Assembly: GCA_002781265.1 (NCBI GenBank)
Contig: PETS01000024.1
Coordinates: 10,715-37,282 of the forward strand
Length of the DNA stretch: 26,568 nt
Direction of reading: 5' to 3'
Origin: Candidatus Falkowbacteria bacterium CG02_land_8_20_14_3_00_36_14
GTDB taxonomy: Bacteria > Patescibacteriota > Patescibacteriia > Patescibacteriales > UM-FILTER-36-11
Shown here: positions 6,734-14,965 of the stretch, piece after piece
Layout: each line of letters opens with the position of its first letter
How positions within the stretch are numbered: position 1 is the first letter of the stretch
Notes under the pieces: generated by a model
Told to the model about the DNA's origin: nothing
The model's database searches: none
The model's input: the letters and a program-made list of their open reading frames with translations, nothing else
Position numbers and translations under genes: made by a program

Positions 6734-6755
6734 CCCTGTGGCAGAAACCGCAGGG
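6734..6755. repeat. CCCTGTGG/CCGCAGGG palindrome
   Basis: CCCTGTGG (6734-6741) pairs with CCGCAGGG (6748-6755) around a 6-nt loop, with one G-T pair. It has the same arm sequence as the inner hairpin at 18539-18561, so it belongs to the CCCTGCG repeat family. Apart from these palindromes and the promoters, 6425-6920 is A/T-rich and gene-free. Confidence 0.65.
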
Positions 6756-6920
6756 TGAAACTATTATCTAATTTAACCTTATTCCTTCAAAAGATTTCCT
6801 CATCCCTCCTCAATATTTTATTTATAAAAACGGAATGCCACGATGCTTTTAAAGCGGCAAATCTATTATAAAAATTTTTAATAAATTTATAAACGTTTCT
6901 TATTTTTAATTTTTTACTTT

Positions 6921-8270
6921 ATGAACAATGAACAATTATGGCAGGCGGTGTTAGGTGAAGTTGAACTCAACTTGTCAAAAGCTAATTTTACTACTTGGTT
7001 TAAAAATACTTTTGTTTCTTCTTTAGAGGATAATAAAATAATAATTGGCGTTCCTAATACTTTCACCAAAGCCTGGCTGGAAAAAAAGTACCATAAAGAA
7101 ATAGTTAACGCGCTGGAAAATGTAGGCAATAAAAAAATAAAGGAAGTATTTTATAAAGTAGAAACAAAAAAATCCAACCCGATCAGCGAATTATTTAAAA
7201 AAACGAAAAAAGAATTCACCAATGATAAAGATATTATTTTGACCAACCGCTTTGGGCTTAATTCCAGATATGTTTTTGATAATTTTATTGTCGGCAAAAG
7301 CAACGAACTGGCGCATGCCGCCAGCCAAGCGGTGGTAGCCAATCCGGGAAAAGCCTATAATCCTCTTTTCGTTTACGGCGGCGTCGGTTTAGGCAAAACC
7401 CATCTGTTGCAGGCCATCGGCCATGAACTGGCCAAAAAAACCAATAATATCCTTTATGTCACCTGCGAAAAGTTTACCAATGACTATATTCAATCTGTCC
7501 GCGAGGGCAAGGCCAAGGACTTTAAGGACAGGTACCGCAATGTTGACTTGCTTTTGATTGACGATATCCAATTTATGGCCGGCAAAGAAGGCACTCAGGA
7601 AGAATTTTTTCATACCTTCAATGAACTGCATCAAACTAATAAACAGATAGTTATAACCTCTGATCGCACGCCTAAATCTATCCCTTCTTTGGAAAAAAGG
7701 CTTATTTCGCGCTTTGAATGGGGTATGATTGTTGACATGATACAGCCGGATTTAGAAACCAGAATGGCTATTTTAGAGAAAAAATGCAAGGAAAAGAATT
7801 ATTCTTTGGAAAAAGATATAATTAATTTTATTGCCAGCGGCGTACAGAATAATATTAGAGAACTAGAGGGCGTATTAAACCGCTTAATTGCTTTCCATGA
7901 ATTTAATAATTCCCAGCCTACCCTGGAAACTACTAAAAATATACTTAATAATTTAATTTTTAACCCGCAAAAAAAATCAATTACCACTAAAACTATAATG
8001 GATGTTGTTTCTAATTTTTTTGACATTCAAATTAAAGACATAACGGGTAAAAGCCGAAAAAAGGAATTAGTAAAACCAAGGCAAATTATCATGTTTCTTA
8101 TGAGAGAAATGGCCAACATCTCTTATCCAACTATCGGCCATGAACTGGGCGGCCGGGACCATACCACCGCTATGCATGCCTATAATAAAATCTCCAAAGA
8201 GATAGAGAAGGATGATAGAATTAAACAAGATATTGAATCGTTAAAACAGCTTTTACATAATAACTGTTAG
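6921..8270 (+). CDS. dnaA: Chromosomal replication initiator DnaA
   Basis: An AAA+ ATPase that binds origin DnaA boxes and melts DNA to start replication. The 449 residues hold domain I (1-80, LWQAVLGEVELNLSKANFTTWF), a short linker, the AAA+ domain with Walker A GGVGLGKTH (153-161), Walker B LLLIDDIQ (210-217) and sensor ITSDR, and DNA-binding domain IV with GGRDHTTAMHAY (D413, H414, T415, T416). The ATG at 6921 gives the normal N-terminus. It is divergent from rpmH and followed by dnaN after 267 nt, as at typical origins. The short domain II is common in reduced genomes. Confidence 0.99.
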   Translation: MNNEQLWQAVLGEVELNLSKANFTTWFKNTFVSSLEDNKIIIGVPNTFTKAWLEKKYHKEIVNALENVGNKKIKEVFYKVETKKSNPISELFKKTKKEFTNDKDIILTNRFGLNSRYVFDNFIVGKSNELAHAASQAVVANPGKAYNPLFVYGGVGLGKTHLLQAIGHELAKKTNNILYVTCEKFTNDYIQSVREGKAKDFKDRYRNVDLLLIDDIQFMAGKEGTQEEFFHTFNELHQTNKQIVITSDRTPKSIPSLEKRLISRFEWGMIVDMIQPDLETRMAILEKKCKEKNYSLEKDIINFIASGVQNNIRELEGVLNRLIAFHEFNNSQPTLETTKNILNNLIFNPQKKSITTKTIMDVVSNFFDIQIKDITGKSRKKELVKPRQIIMFLMREMANISYPTIGHELGGRDHTTAMHAYNKISKEIEKDDRIKQDIESLKQLLHNNC

Positions 8271-8537
8271 TAAGTCCTGTTTTTTTGTTTATATCTATGG
8301 TTTAAAAATAGTTGATTAATGTTAATTACTATTATTATAATGTTGATATTTATTTTAAAAGACTATTTATAAACATACTATTAAAAATAATTAACAATTT
8401 AATCAACAACTTAAAAGTAATAATAAGTTTTAATTTTTAATTATATTACATTAATTATTTCTTTATCCCCGCAATCCACAGGATTATTATTAACATTATT
8501 ACATTATTAAATATTAAATAATAAAATTAATAACTAT
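8271..8537. other. dnaA-dnaN intergenic region, candidate origin
   Basis: These 267 gene-free bases are extremely A/T-rich. Visible pieces are an inverted pair GTTGATTAA (8311-8319) and TTAATCAAC (8399-8407), TTATCCCC (8463-8470) and AATCCACAG (8472-8480), which loosely resemble DnaA boxes, and a following A/T tract suited to unwinding. A cluster of true consensus boxes is not evident, so the origin call rests mainly on position. Confidence 0.45.
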
Positions 8538-9665
8538 ATGAAGTTTTCCAGTTTGCAAGAAAATTTAAAACAAGGAATGTTTATTGTCGGGCACGTAGCG
8601 GGAAAAAACATAAACCTGCCCATATTGGGAAACGTGATGATTGAAACCAAGAATGGAGATATAAAATTAATAACCACCGACTTGGAATTGGGTATAATAA
8701 ATAAAATAAGAGGAAAAATAGAAAAAGAAGGATCATTTACGATAAATTCAAAAATATTTTATGATTATATTTCACTATTGCCGAATAAAAAAATAGAAAT
8801 AGAGCAAAAAGAAAATAATTTAATTATTAAGACGGAAAAATATAATACCAAGATAGCCGGTCAGTCAATTGAAGAATTTCCTTTAATACCAAGAATAGAA
8901 AAGAATAGTTATATCAGCTTAAATATAAAAGAATTTAAAAAAGCAGTGGCGCAAATAATATTCGCGGTATCTGCCAATGAATCTAGAATTGAATTATCAG
9001 GCATCTTTTTTAATATAAATAAAAATAGATTAACCATGGCGGCAACGGATAGCTATCGTTTGGCGGAAAAGGAAATAAGAATTAACGCCGGCTTGAAAGA
9101 AGAAAATAAAAGTATAATTATACCGGCAAAAACATTACAGGAGCTGATAAGAATTTTGTCTGCCGAACAAGATATTGTCGGCGAAGACAATGGTGAAATA
9201 AAAATTTATTTATCCGAAAGCCAAATACTTTTTACTTTCAGATTAACCGAATTAATATCCCGCTTAATTGAAGGCCAGTATCCCGATTATAAGCAAATAA
9301 TTCCCCCGCAAGGTAAAACCAAAGCCATAGTAGACAGGCAGGAGCTTCTGCGGGCCGTTAAGGCCTCTTCCTTGTTTTCTAAAACCGGCATCAATGATAT
9401 AAATTTAGATTTTCCCAGCGGCCAAAACAAAGCCATTATCTCGTCAACCTCCGGCATGGTGGGAGAAAATATTGCCGAAATAGATGCCAGAGTTAGCGGC
9501 GAAGATAACGGCATAGTAGTCAACTACCGTTATTTGCTGGATGGGTTGAATAATATAGACAGTGAAAATATTATTATTGAAGTGATTGATAATAATACTC
9601 CCTGCATAATCAGGCCGGAAAAAGAGGAAGGTTATTTATATATCATAATGCCGATCAAGCAGTAG
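8538..9665 (+). CDS. dnaN: DNA polymerase III beta sliding clamp
   Basis: A ring-shaped processivity clamp that tethers replicative and repair polymerases to DNA. At 375 residues it has the typical length for three clamp domains. Family features include MKFSSLQENLKQG at the N-terminus, LPILGNVMIET, LITTDLELGI, ELSGIFFNI followed by LTMAATDSYRLAEKE, FRLTELISRLIEGQYPDY, and the C-terminal YIIMPIKQ (usually MPMR or MPIR). TAG ends the gene. No Shine-Dalgarno sequence is seen. cutA follows after 25 nt, probably on the same transcript. Confidence 0.98.
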   Translation: MKFSSLQENLKQGMFIVGHVAGKNINLPILGNVMIETKNGDIKLITTDLELGIINKIRGKIEKEGSFTINSKIFYDYISLLPNKKIEIEQKENNLIIKTEKYNTKIAGQSIEEFPLIPRIEKNSYISLNIKEFKKAVAQIIFAVSANESRIELSGIFFNINKNRLTMAATDSYRLAEKEIRINAGLKEENKSIIIPAKTLQELIRILSAEQDIVGEDNGEIKIYLSESQILFTFRLTELISRLIEGQYPDYKQIIPPQGKTKAIVDRQELLRAVKASSLFSKTGINDINLDFPSGQNKAIISSTSGMVGENIAEIDARVSGEDNGIVVNYRYLLDGLNNIDSENIIIEVIDNNTPCIIRPEKEEGYLYIIMPIKQ

Positions 9666-9690
9666 AAATTTTAATTATAATAAAATTAAA

Positions 9691-10008
9691 ATGAAATTCG
9701 TTTTTATTTATATTACCGCTAAAAATAAAAAAGAGGCTGAAGCCATCGGCCGCTTTTTAGTCAAGGAAAGATTGGCGGCCTGCGTGAATATAATTGATAA
9801 GATAGAATCAATTTATTGGTGGGAAGGGAAAATTCAAGAAGACAAGGAAGTTATTTTAATAGCAAAAACTAAAGAAAATTTAACAGATAAATTAATTAAG
9901 GCCGTTAAACAAATTCACAGTTATGATTGCCCCTGTATTATTGCTCTGCCGATTGTTGGAGGTAATAAGGATTATTTTGATTGGATAAAAAAAGAGACAA
10001 AGAAATAA
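9691..10008 (+). CDS. cutA: CutA1 divalent cation tolerance-like protein
   Basis: A small trimeric protein with a ferredoxin-like fold. The family was linked to copper tolerance in E. coli, but its general function is unsettled. The 105-residue product shows the family line: an ITAKNKKEAEAIGRFLVKE start, LAACVNII, SIYWWEGKIQEDKEVILIAKT (about 44-64), and HSYDCPCIIALPIVGGNKDYFDWI, where the usual HPYE appears as HSYD. The length is normal. It sits 25 nt after dnaN and likely depends on read-through from the dnaA-dnaN region. No metal-handling neighbours are present. Confidence 0.93.
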   Translation: MKFVFIYITAKNKKEAEAIGRFLVKERLAACVNIIDKIESIYWWEGKIQEDKEVILIAKTKENLTDKLIKAVKQIHSYDCPCIIALPIVGGNKDYFDWIKKETKK

Positions 10009-10058
10009 AATTTAAGTTATTTACCAAAATTTCGAATAGACATTCAATAAATAAAAAT

Positions 10059-10808
10059 ATGGCAGAATTAATAAAACAAACTAATTTTTATTCAGAGGAG
10101 CGCGCTTTAAAAGAAGCTTCAAAAATGCAAAAGAAAATTGAATCTGGTGAAGCCAGTGATTATAATGAGGACGAAAAGATAATTGAAAAGGAAAAGATTT
10201 TGGGAAAAATAGATTTCTCTGAAAAGCAAAATAGAGAAAAATTTGAAGAATTACCACAAGATAAAAAAAGAAATCTAATTAATACGTCTTTCCTTGTTGC
10301 CTTAGAGGAAAACGAGAGGGTTAAAAAGGATAGACAAAAGAAGGTAGAAAATTATAGAAAATATGGAAAATATGCTAAACATATTTATGAAATAGTCGTA
10401 GAAATATTTCAATCAAAAAATATGTCCTCAAGGGCATGGAGAAAAAAAATTTTAAGGTTTCACAAACTTCCAGCAGAAGCAATGTTTGTATTTAAAAAAT
10501 TAAAGGAGGAAAATATAAATATTAACGAAATACCACCAGATATACTCAAAAAAATTCTTATAAGAGCTTTTAGTTTAATTGATAGAAAAGATGATTATGA
10601 CAGAGACTTAGCACAAAAAATTGGCCATTTTGAATTACTTAGATGGCGTAATAAAGAAGATTTACAAAATGAAGATTCGTTTAAAAAAATAGTAGCCACA
10701 TTGAGAGAACATGCAGTTATTAAAGTCACCAGAACTAAGGCAGGACAAAAACCGAGAGTTACTTTTCAGCCAAAGGGAGAATATCATAAAAATGAAAATT
10801 TATTATAA
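10059..10808 (+). CDS. Hypothetical charged helical protein
   Basis: I do not recognise this 249-residue protein. It is rich in Lys, Glu and Ile and probably mostly alpha-helical, without a signal peptide or membrane segment. The N-terminal half (1-110) is highly charged and may form coiled coils. The middle contains SSRAWRKKILRFHKLPAEAMFVFKKLKEEN. The last ~60 residues (SFKKIVATLREHAVIKVTRT followed by a KPRVTFQPKG strand pair) could be a winged-helix-like unit, which would suit nucleic-acid binding; this is inference from pattern only. I chose the ATG at 10059 because the longer frame from 9981 would overlap cutA. It ends 14 nt before a hairpin terminator. Confidence 0.75.
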   Translation: MAELIKQTNFYSEERALKEASKMQKKIESGEASDYNEDEKIIEKEKILGKIDFSEKQNREKFEELPQDKKRNLINTSFLVALEENERVKKDRQKKVENYRKYGKYAKHIYEIVVEIFQSKNMSSRAWRKKILRFHKLPAEAMFVFKKLKEENININEIPPDILKKILIRAFSLIDRKDDYDRDLAQKIGHFELLRWRNKEDLQNEDSFKKIVATLREHAVIKVTRTKAGQKPRVTFQPKGEYHKNENLL

Positions 10809-10821
10809 AATTTTATTTATA

Positions 10822-10840
10822 AAAATGGGTATACCATTTT
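10822..10840 (+). terminator. Hairpin terminator after the dnaN-cutA-hypothetical unit
   Basis: AAAATGG (10822-10828), the loop GTATA, then CCATTTT (10834-10840). It is a short perfect stem ending in a T-run, 14 nt after the stop of the preceding gene. A weaker TAATTC/GAATTA hairpin follows near 10892-10910. Confidence 0.6.
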
Positions 10841-10957
10841 AGTATTTAAGAAAATAGATTTTAAAAATTTACACTTTATATAAAAAAAACTAATTCAAAA
10901 AATGAATTAATTATTAATAACTTTTATTCGTGAAAAATTATTTTCGTAATAGTATTA

Positions 10958-13903
10958 TTAATTTTTCGGTACTTCGGTATTGGTATTAGTGATGGAAATA
11001 GTTATTTTATCGCTTTTTATGGTACTGCCGTCCCAGCCGAAAGCTTCGGCGTAAACAGCGTAAATATTTGACGGAGGAATATTGGGCCAGCTGGCGGCCA
11101 CTTCATTTTTTTGCTCCGGGAAAGCCGTGGCGATTGCTTGCGGATCTTCATTATCTTGCTGGTAATAAAAAATTACTTTGGCGGTTAGAATCGGATTATT
11201 AATATTGGTTTTTAGGATTAGCGGGAAATCAATATTATTTACAGCCAGCCCGTTGGCGGGTTCTATTAAATTAATATTAATATCCCCCTTTTTTATTTTT
11301 TGCTCTTCGTCTAAAATTAAATTGAATTCAACTTTTTCCGACGAGCAATTATCCACATCATCGCATACCTTAACAGTTAAGCCGTGGAAGCCGTTATTCA
11401 AAAAATTAATTTCTTTTTCCAGGTTAAAGGGATAGGAGTAGTTGGTAAAAATTAAATTGTCATTAATATAATATTCGGCCCGATTAATTCCCCGCGGCGC
11501 TGTAGCTTCTATTTTGGTCGCCAGCAGGGGTTCTAGAATAATTTGATTATTAGCCGGCTCTAGAATAAAAAATTTGGGTTTATTTTCTTCTTTATGCACA
11601 TTATCATATTCAATAGGCGGAGTAGAGCTGGCAAAGCCTTCTTTTTCAGCCCAGCCAAGCACCCGGCTTTCCCAAAGGTTAAATTGCGGATCTAGAGCCG
11701 GATCCTTGAGCGCGTCACCTCGCGGGTTGTCTTTATCTATATAATAAAGAATGGAATGGGCTTCGTAAAAAGTTTTTTCTTCTATAAATGACGGCGGAGT
11801 AAGTTCAGTAGCCAGCAGGTCGGAAGCTTTGTCAATTTTAATTATAGTTTTTCCTTCAATATTGCCATCCAAGACTCCTTTGCCGGTTTTAATAATTTCC
11901 GGGCTTTTAAAATTTTCAATCGGGGTGTCGCCTAAAACTTTTTGCATATAATCATGCCAGATGGGAGCGGCTACCACGCTGCCGTCGGCGCCCCGCCTCA
12001 TTTCCTTATTATCGCTGTTTCCCACCCAAACGCCGGTGACAATAGACGGCGTGTAGCCGATTGTCCAAGCATCATGGTAATCATTGGTGGTGCCGGTCTT
12101 GGCGGCTACCGGCCGTGAATTTAAAGTTAACCAGTTTTTAGCTCCAAAAATATAAGAGCGGGCTTCATTGTCAGATAAAATGTTATTAATTAGGCGGGCA
12201 ATATTTGCCGTAAATACTTTTTTGCCGTCTTTATCTTTATATTCTTCAATCACTTTGCCGTCTTTATCCTCTATTTTCAAAATAGATTCCAATAAATGTA
12301 TTTCGCCTTCGCGGGCAAAGGCGGAAAAAGCATTAGTATGTTCAATTAATTTTACCTCTCCTCCCCCCAAAACTAAGGACAAGCCGAAGCGGTTGCGGTC
12401 TGATAATGTAGTATAGCCTAAATTTTGGGCTAAATCCAATACATTATCGATGCCGGCTAAATAAATGGTTTTAACGGCAGGAATATTAAGCGAGCCGGCC
12501 AAAGCTTTTTTCATAGTAACCGGGCCGTGTTCCTGGCTGTCGTAATTATGGGGCTCATATGGTTCCGCCGGATTATTGGAAAAATTTGTGACCACATCGT
12601 AAAGAATAGTGTCGGGCGTATAGCCTTTTATAAAAGCCGTAGCATAAACCAAGGGTTTCATGGAAGAGCCCGGCTGGCGCGGCCGGTTGGCAACATTAAC
12701 TTGACCGTCAATATTCTCGTCAAAAAAATCGCGGGAGCCGACCATGGCTAAAATTTGGCCGTTTTTAGGGTCAATGGAAACCAAAGCCGCGTTATTGGCG
12801 TTATATTGCTCTTTATTTTTTTCAGCTTTTTCTTTAATAACCTCTTCGGCTATTTTTTGCTTGTATAAATCCAAAGTAGTATAAATTTTCAACCCTCCTT
12901 GTTCTACCATTTTTTCTCCGTATTTGTCCGACAGCATTTCTTTAACATACATGACGAAATGCGGGGCTAAAATATTTTCTGTCGGCTCTTTAAATTTTAA
13001 TGCGAAATTTTTAGCTTCTTCAGCGGCTGCTTTATCTATATATTTTTGAGCAACCATTAAATCTAAAATAAAATGTTGCCGGGCGATTAATTGGTCTTTG
13101 TTGGAGCCGTAGGGGGAATAGCGGCTGGGAGCTTGCGGTAAAGCGGCTAAAATAGCGCTTTCGGCCAAATTTATATCGCTTACTTTTTTGCCAAAATAAC
13201 GCTGGCTGGCGGCTTCCACTCCGTAGGAAGTTGAGCCATACGGTATTTCATTGAAATATAGCTGCAAAATTTCGTCTTTGGTGAATTTTTTTTCCAGCCG
13301 GTAGGCCAGTATCAATTCTTTAATTTTTCTGATATAAGTTTTTTCGTTTGTCAGAATAGAGTTTTTTATAAATTGCTGGGTGAGAGTTGAGGCACCGGCT
13401 TTTTTATTGAAAATAATATTAGTCACAGCCGTTCTGAATATAGCCCATAAGCTGAATCCGCCATGCTTGTAAAAGTCTTTGTCTTCAACGGCGATGGTAG
13501 CTTGTTTAAGATAAGGTGGAATTTCGTTTAAATTAACCAAGGTTCTTTTTTCATCTCCGTGGATTTCATAAAGTATGGTTTGTCCGGCACGGTCATAAAT
13601 AGTAGTGCTTTGAGCGATTTGCCGGTCCATTAAATGGTTTGGATCGGGTAAAGATCTGGAAACTCCGGCCACCACAATAATGCCGGCAAAAAATAATAAT
13701 AGTATTAAAAATAAAAATAAGCCAGTTAATTTTTTAGCTATATTGAAAGAAGGCTTTTTATAGCCGTATTTATTTTTAGATGGCGGATAATTAATTTTTT
13801 TACGGTGAAAACCGCGATATTTTTTTAATAAAGGAAAATGAGATACTTTTTTTTGTTGCCATCTTCTTGACTTGATTTTTTGCGATAATTGAGGAATAGG
13901 CAT
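10958..13903 (-). CDS. Class A penicillin-binding protein (PBP1A family)
   Basis: A bifunctional peptidoglycan synthase: glycosyltransferase plus transpeptidase, anchored in the cytoplasmic membrane. The 981 residues run as follows: a long basic cytoplasmic tail (1-58), one transmembrane helix (about 61-81), a GT51 domain with the catalytic-glutamate motif AVEDKDFYKHGG (E120), GASTLTQQ and YFNEIPYG, and a transpeptidase with SSMK (S413-K416), GSLN and KTGTT (K602). Beyond about 780 comes a C-terminal extension of Ig-like strands (INRAEYYINDNLIFTNYSYP and a later VIFYYQQ repeat). The family usually has 650-850 residues; the extra length is this tail. It starts 32 nt after the galT-like gene and probably shares its transcript. 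Confidence 0.96.
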   Translation of the reverse strand: MPIPQLSQKIKSRRWQQKKVSHFPLLKKYRGFHRKKINYPPSKNKYGYKKPSFNIAKKLTGLFLFLILLLFFAGIIVVAGVSRSLPDPNHLMDRQIAQSTTIYDRAGQTILYEIHGDEKRTLVNLNEIPPYLKQATIAVEDKDFYKHGGFSLWAIFRTAVTNIIFNKKAGASTLTQQFIKNSILTNEKTYIRKIKELILAYRLEKKFTKDEILQLYFNEIPYGSTSYGVEAASQRYFGKKVSDINLAESAILAALPQAPSRYSPYGSNKDQLIARQHFILDLMVAQKYIDKAAAEEAKNFALKFKEPTENILAPHFVMYVKEMLSDKYGEKMVEQGGLKIYTTLDLYKQKIAEEVIKEKAEKNKEQYNANNAALVSIDPKNGQILAMVGSRDFFDENIDGQVNVANRPRQPGSSMKPLVYATAFIKGYTPDTILYDVVTNFSNNPAEPYEPHNYDSQEHGPVTMKKALAGSLNIPAVKTIYLAGIDNVLDLAQNLGYTTLSDRNRFGLSLVLGGGEVKLIEHTNAFSAFAREGEIHLLESILKIEDKDGKVIEEYKDKDGKKVFTANIARLINNILSDNEARSYIFGAKNWLTLNSRPVAAKTGTTNDYHDAWTIGYTPSIVTGVWVGNSDNKEMRRGADGSVVAAPIWHDYMQKVLGDTPIENFKSPEIIKTGKGVLDGNIEGKTIIKIDKASDLLATELTPPSFIEEKTFYEAHSILYYIDKDNPRGDALKDPALDPQFNLWESRVLGWAEKEGFASSTPPIEYDNVHKEENKPKFFILEPANNQIILEPLLATKIEATAPRGINRAEYYINDNLIFTNYSYPFNLEKEINFLNNGFHGLTVKVCDDVDNCSSEKVEFNLILDEEQKIKKGDININLIEPANGLAVNNIDFPLILKTNINNPILTAKVIFYYQQDNEDPQAIATAFPEQKNEVAASWPNIPPSNIYAVYAEAFGWDGSTIKSDKITISITNTNTEVPKN

Positions 13904-13935
13904 GTTAATAATAAAGAATGAAAGTTATTTAGTAT

Positions 13936-14859
13936 TTATTTCCGGAAATATTTAGCGGCATCTTCCGGGGGCACGGAGTTAATAACCAAGCCGGAACCTA
14001 GTTCTACGCCGGCCCAAACGCTGTCCCGGGGCTGTATTTTTAAATAAAAATGCTGGTCCTTATCGTTTACGGCTTGATGTAAAAAATAATTAAACGATAA
14101 ATCCAAAGCATGAAGCTTGAGAAGAATTTTTTTAAAAATTTTAGCGAAAGATTTAAATTCTTGATTATTCAATTTGGTGATATTATCCAGATGCCGCTTG
14201 GTGAACAGCCAAACTTCATAGTGGTATTCGCTGGCATAAGGCGTAAAAACGGCAATAAATTTATCTTCAAAAATTTTCCTCGGCGATTTCGTTTCTTTTT
14301 TAATTATATCGCAATAAGGGCAGGATTTATTTTTTTCTTTATATTCTTTCGCCAGTTTTAATTCTTCCGCCACTTCCGGCGGCAAGATTTCAGTGGCAAA
14401 AACCTGGGAATGGGCGTGAACAATAGACGCGCCGGCCTTGGACCCCTGGTTTTTGAAGCATAAAATATAATTGATTTTTTTATTTTTACTGATTTTTTTT
14501 GTGCGCCGGGCATACATTCGCAAGACTTGTTCAATATGCGCTTCAGGCAAGTTGGCCAATTCTTTAAGATGATCCGAGGTTTCTATTATTACCTCCTGCG
14601 CGCCGTAAGCTTTATTATTATCAAGCGATACCGCCGGATAAATATTTTTCAAGCTATAGATTTCCGGCTTATTATTGATTTTAATAACATCAATAATGTC
14701 TTTGGGCGAGATTTTTCCCGGGCAAAATGGGCACTCCCTAGATCTTTTAATAATAGTTTGTTCTTTAATATCCCGAGGTCGTTTTGCCCGGCTCGGCGTA
14801 ATAATAACATATTTATTTAATAAATAAGCTTGACGTATTTCAGATTTGATTTTTCCCAT
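13936..14859 (-). CDS. galT: Galactose-1-phosphate uridylyltransferase-like protein
   Basis: A HIT-superfamily nucleotidyltransferase. GalT moves UMP between UDP-glucose and galactose-1-phosphate in the Leloir pathway. The 307-residue protein has both zinc-site cysteine pairs (CPFC near 43-46 and CPYC in the second half), the active-site HAHSQ (H148, H150, Q152; classical GalT has HPHPQ), and HYEVWLFTKRHL plus HFYLKIQPR in the C-terminal half. It is a little shorter than E. coli GalT (about 348). No other galactose genes are nearby, and the next gene is a cell-wall PBP, so the true sugar phosphate may differ and it may serve glycan or sugar-nucleotide supply. Family is sure; substrate is not. 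Confidence 0.85.
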   Translation of the reverse strand: MGKIKSEIRQAYLLNKYVIITPSRAKRPRDIKEQTIIKRSRECPFCPGKISPKDIIDVIKINNKPEIYSLKNIYPAVSLDNNKAYGAQEVIIETSDHLKELANLPEAHIEQVLRMYARRTKKISKNKKINYILCFKNQGSKAGASIVHAHSQVFATEILPPEVAEELKLAKEYKEKNKSCPYCDIIKKETKSPRKIFEDKFIAVFTPYASEYHYEVWLFTKRHLDNITKLNNQEFKSFAKIFKKILLKLHALDLSFNYFLHQAVNDKDQHFYLKIQPRDSVWAGVELGSGLVINSVPPEDAAKYFRK

Positions 14860-14919
14860 ATATTATTTAAAATTTAATAAATTATAAATATATTATAACA
14901 GAATTGGGCATAGAGCACA

Positions 14920-14957
14920 AAACAAAAAACACTTTTTTATAAAAGTGTTTTTTGTTT
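14920..14957. terminator. Perfect 17-bp bidirectional terminator hairpin
   Basis: The arms 14920-14936 and 14941-14957 are perfectly complementary over 17 bp around a TTAT loop. The core is AACACTTTT/AAAAGTGTT, with A-runs on one side and T-runs on the other. It lies just after pnp on the minus strand and separates it from galT. Confidence 0.9.
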
Positions 14958-14965
14958 ATTTTATT

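Noticed and set aside
9981..10058. N-terminal 26-residue extension of the hypothetical gene after cutA
   Set aside because: It overlaps the cutA coding end and is less likely than the ATG at 10059; the added residues show no family support.
11349..11357. Perfect DnaA-box sequence TTATCCACA
   Set aside because: It is a lone copy inside the PBP coding sequence; one such 9-mer is expected by chance in a window of this size and base composition.
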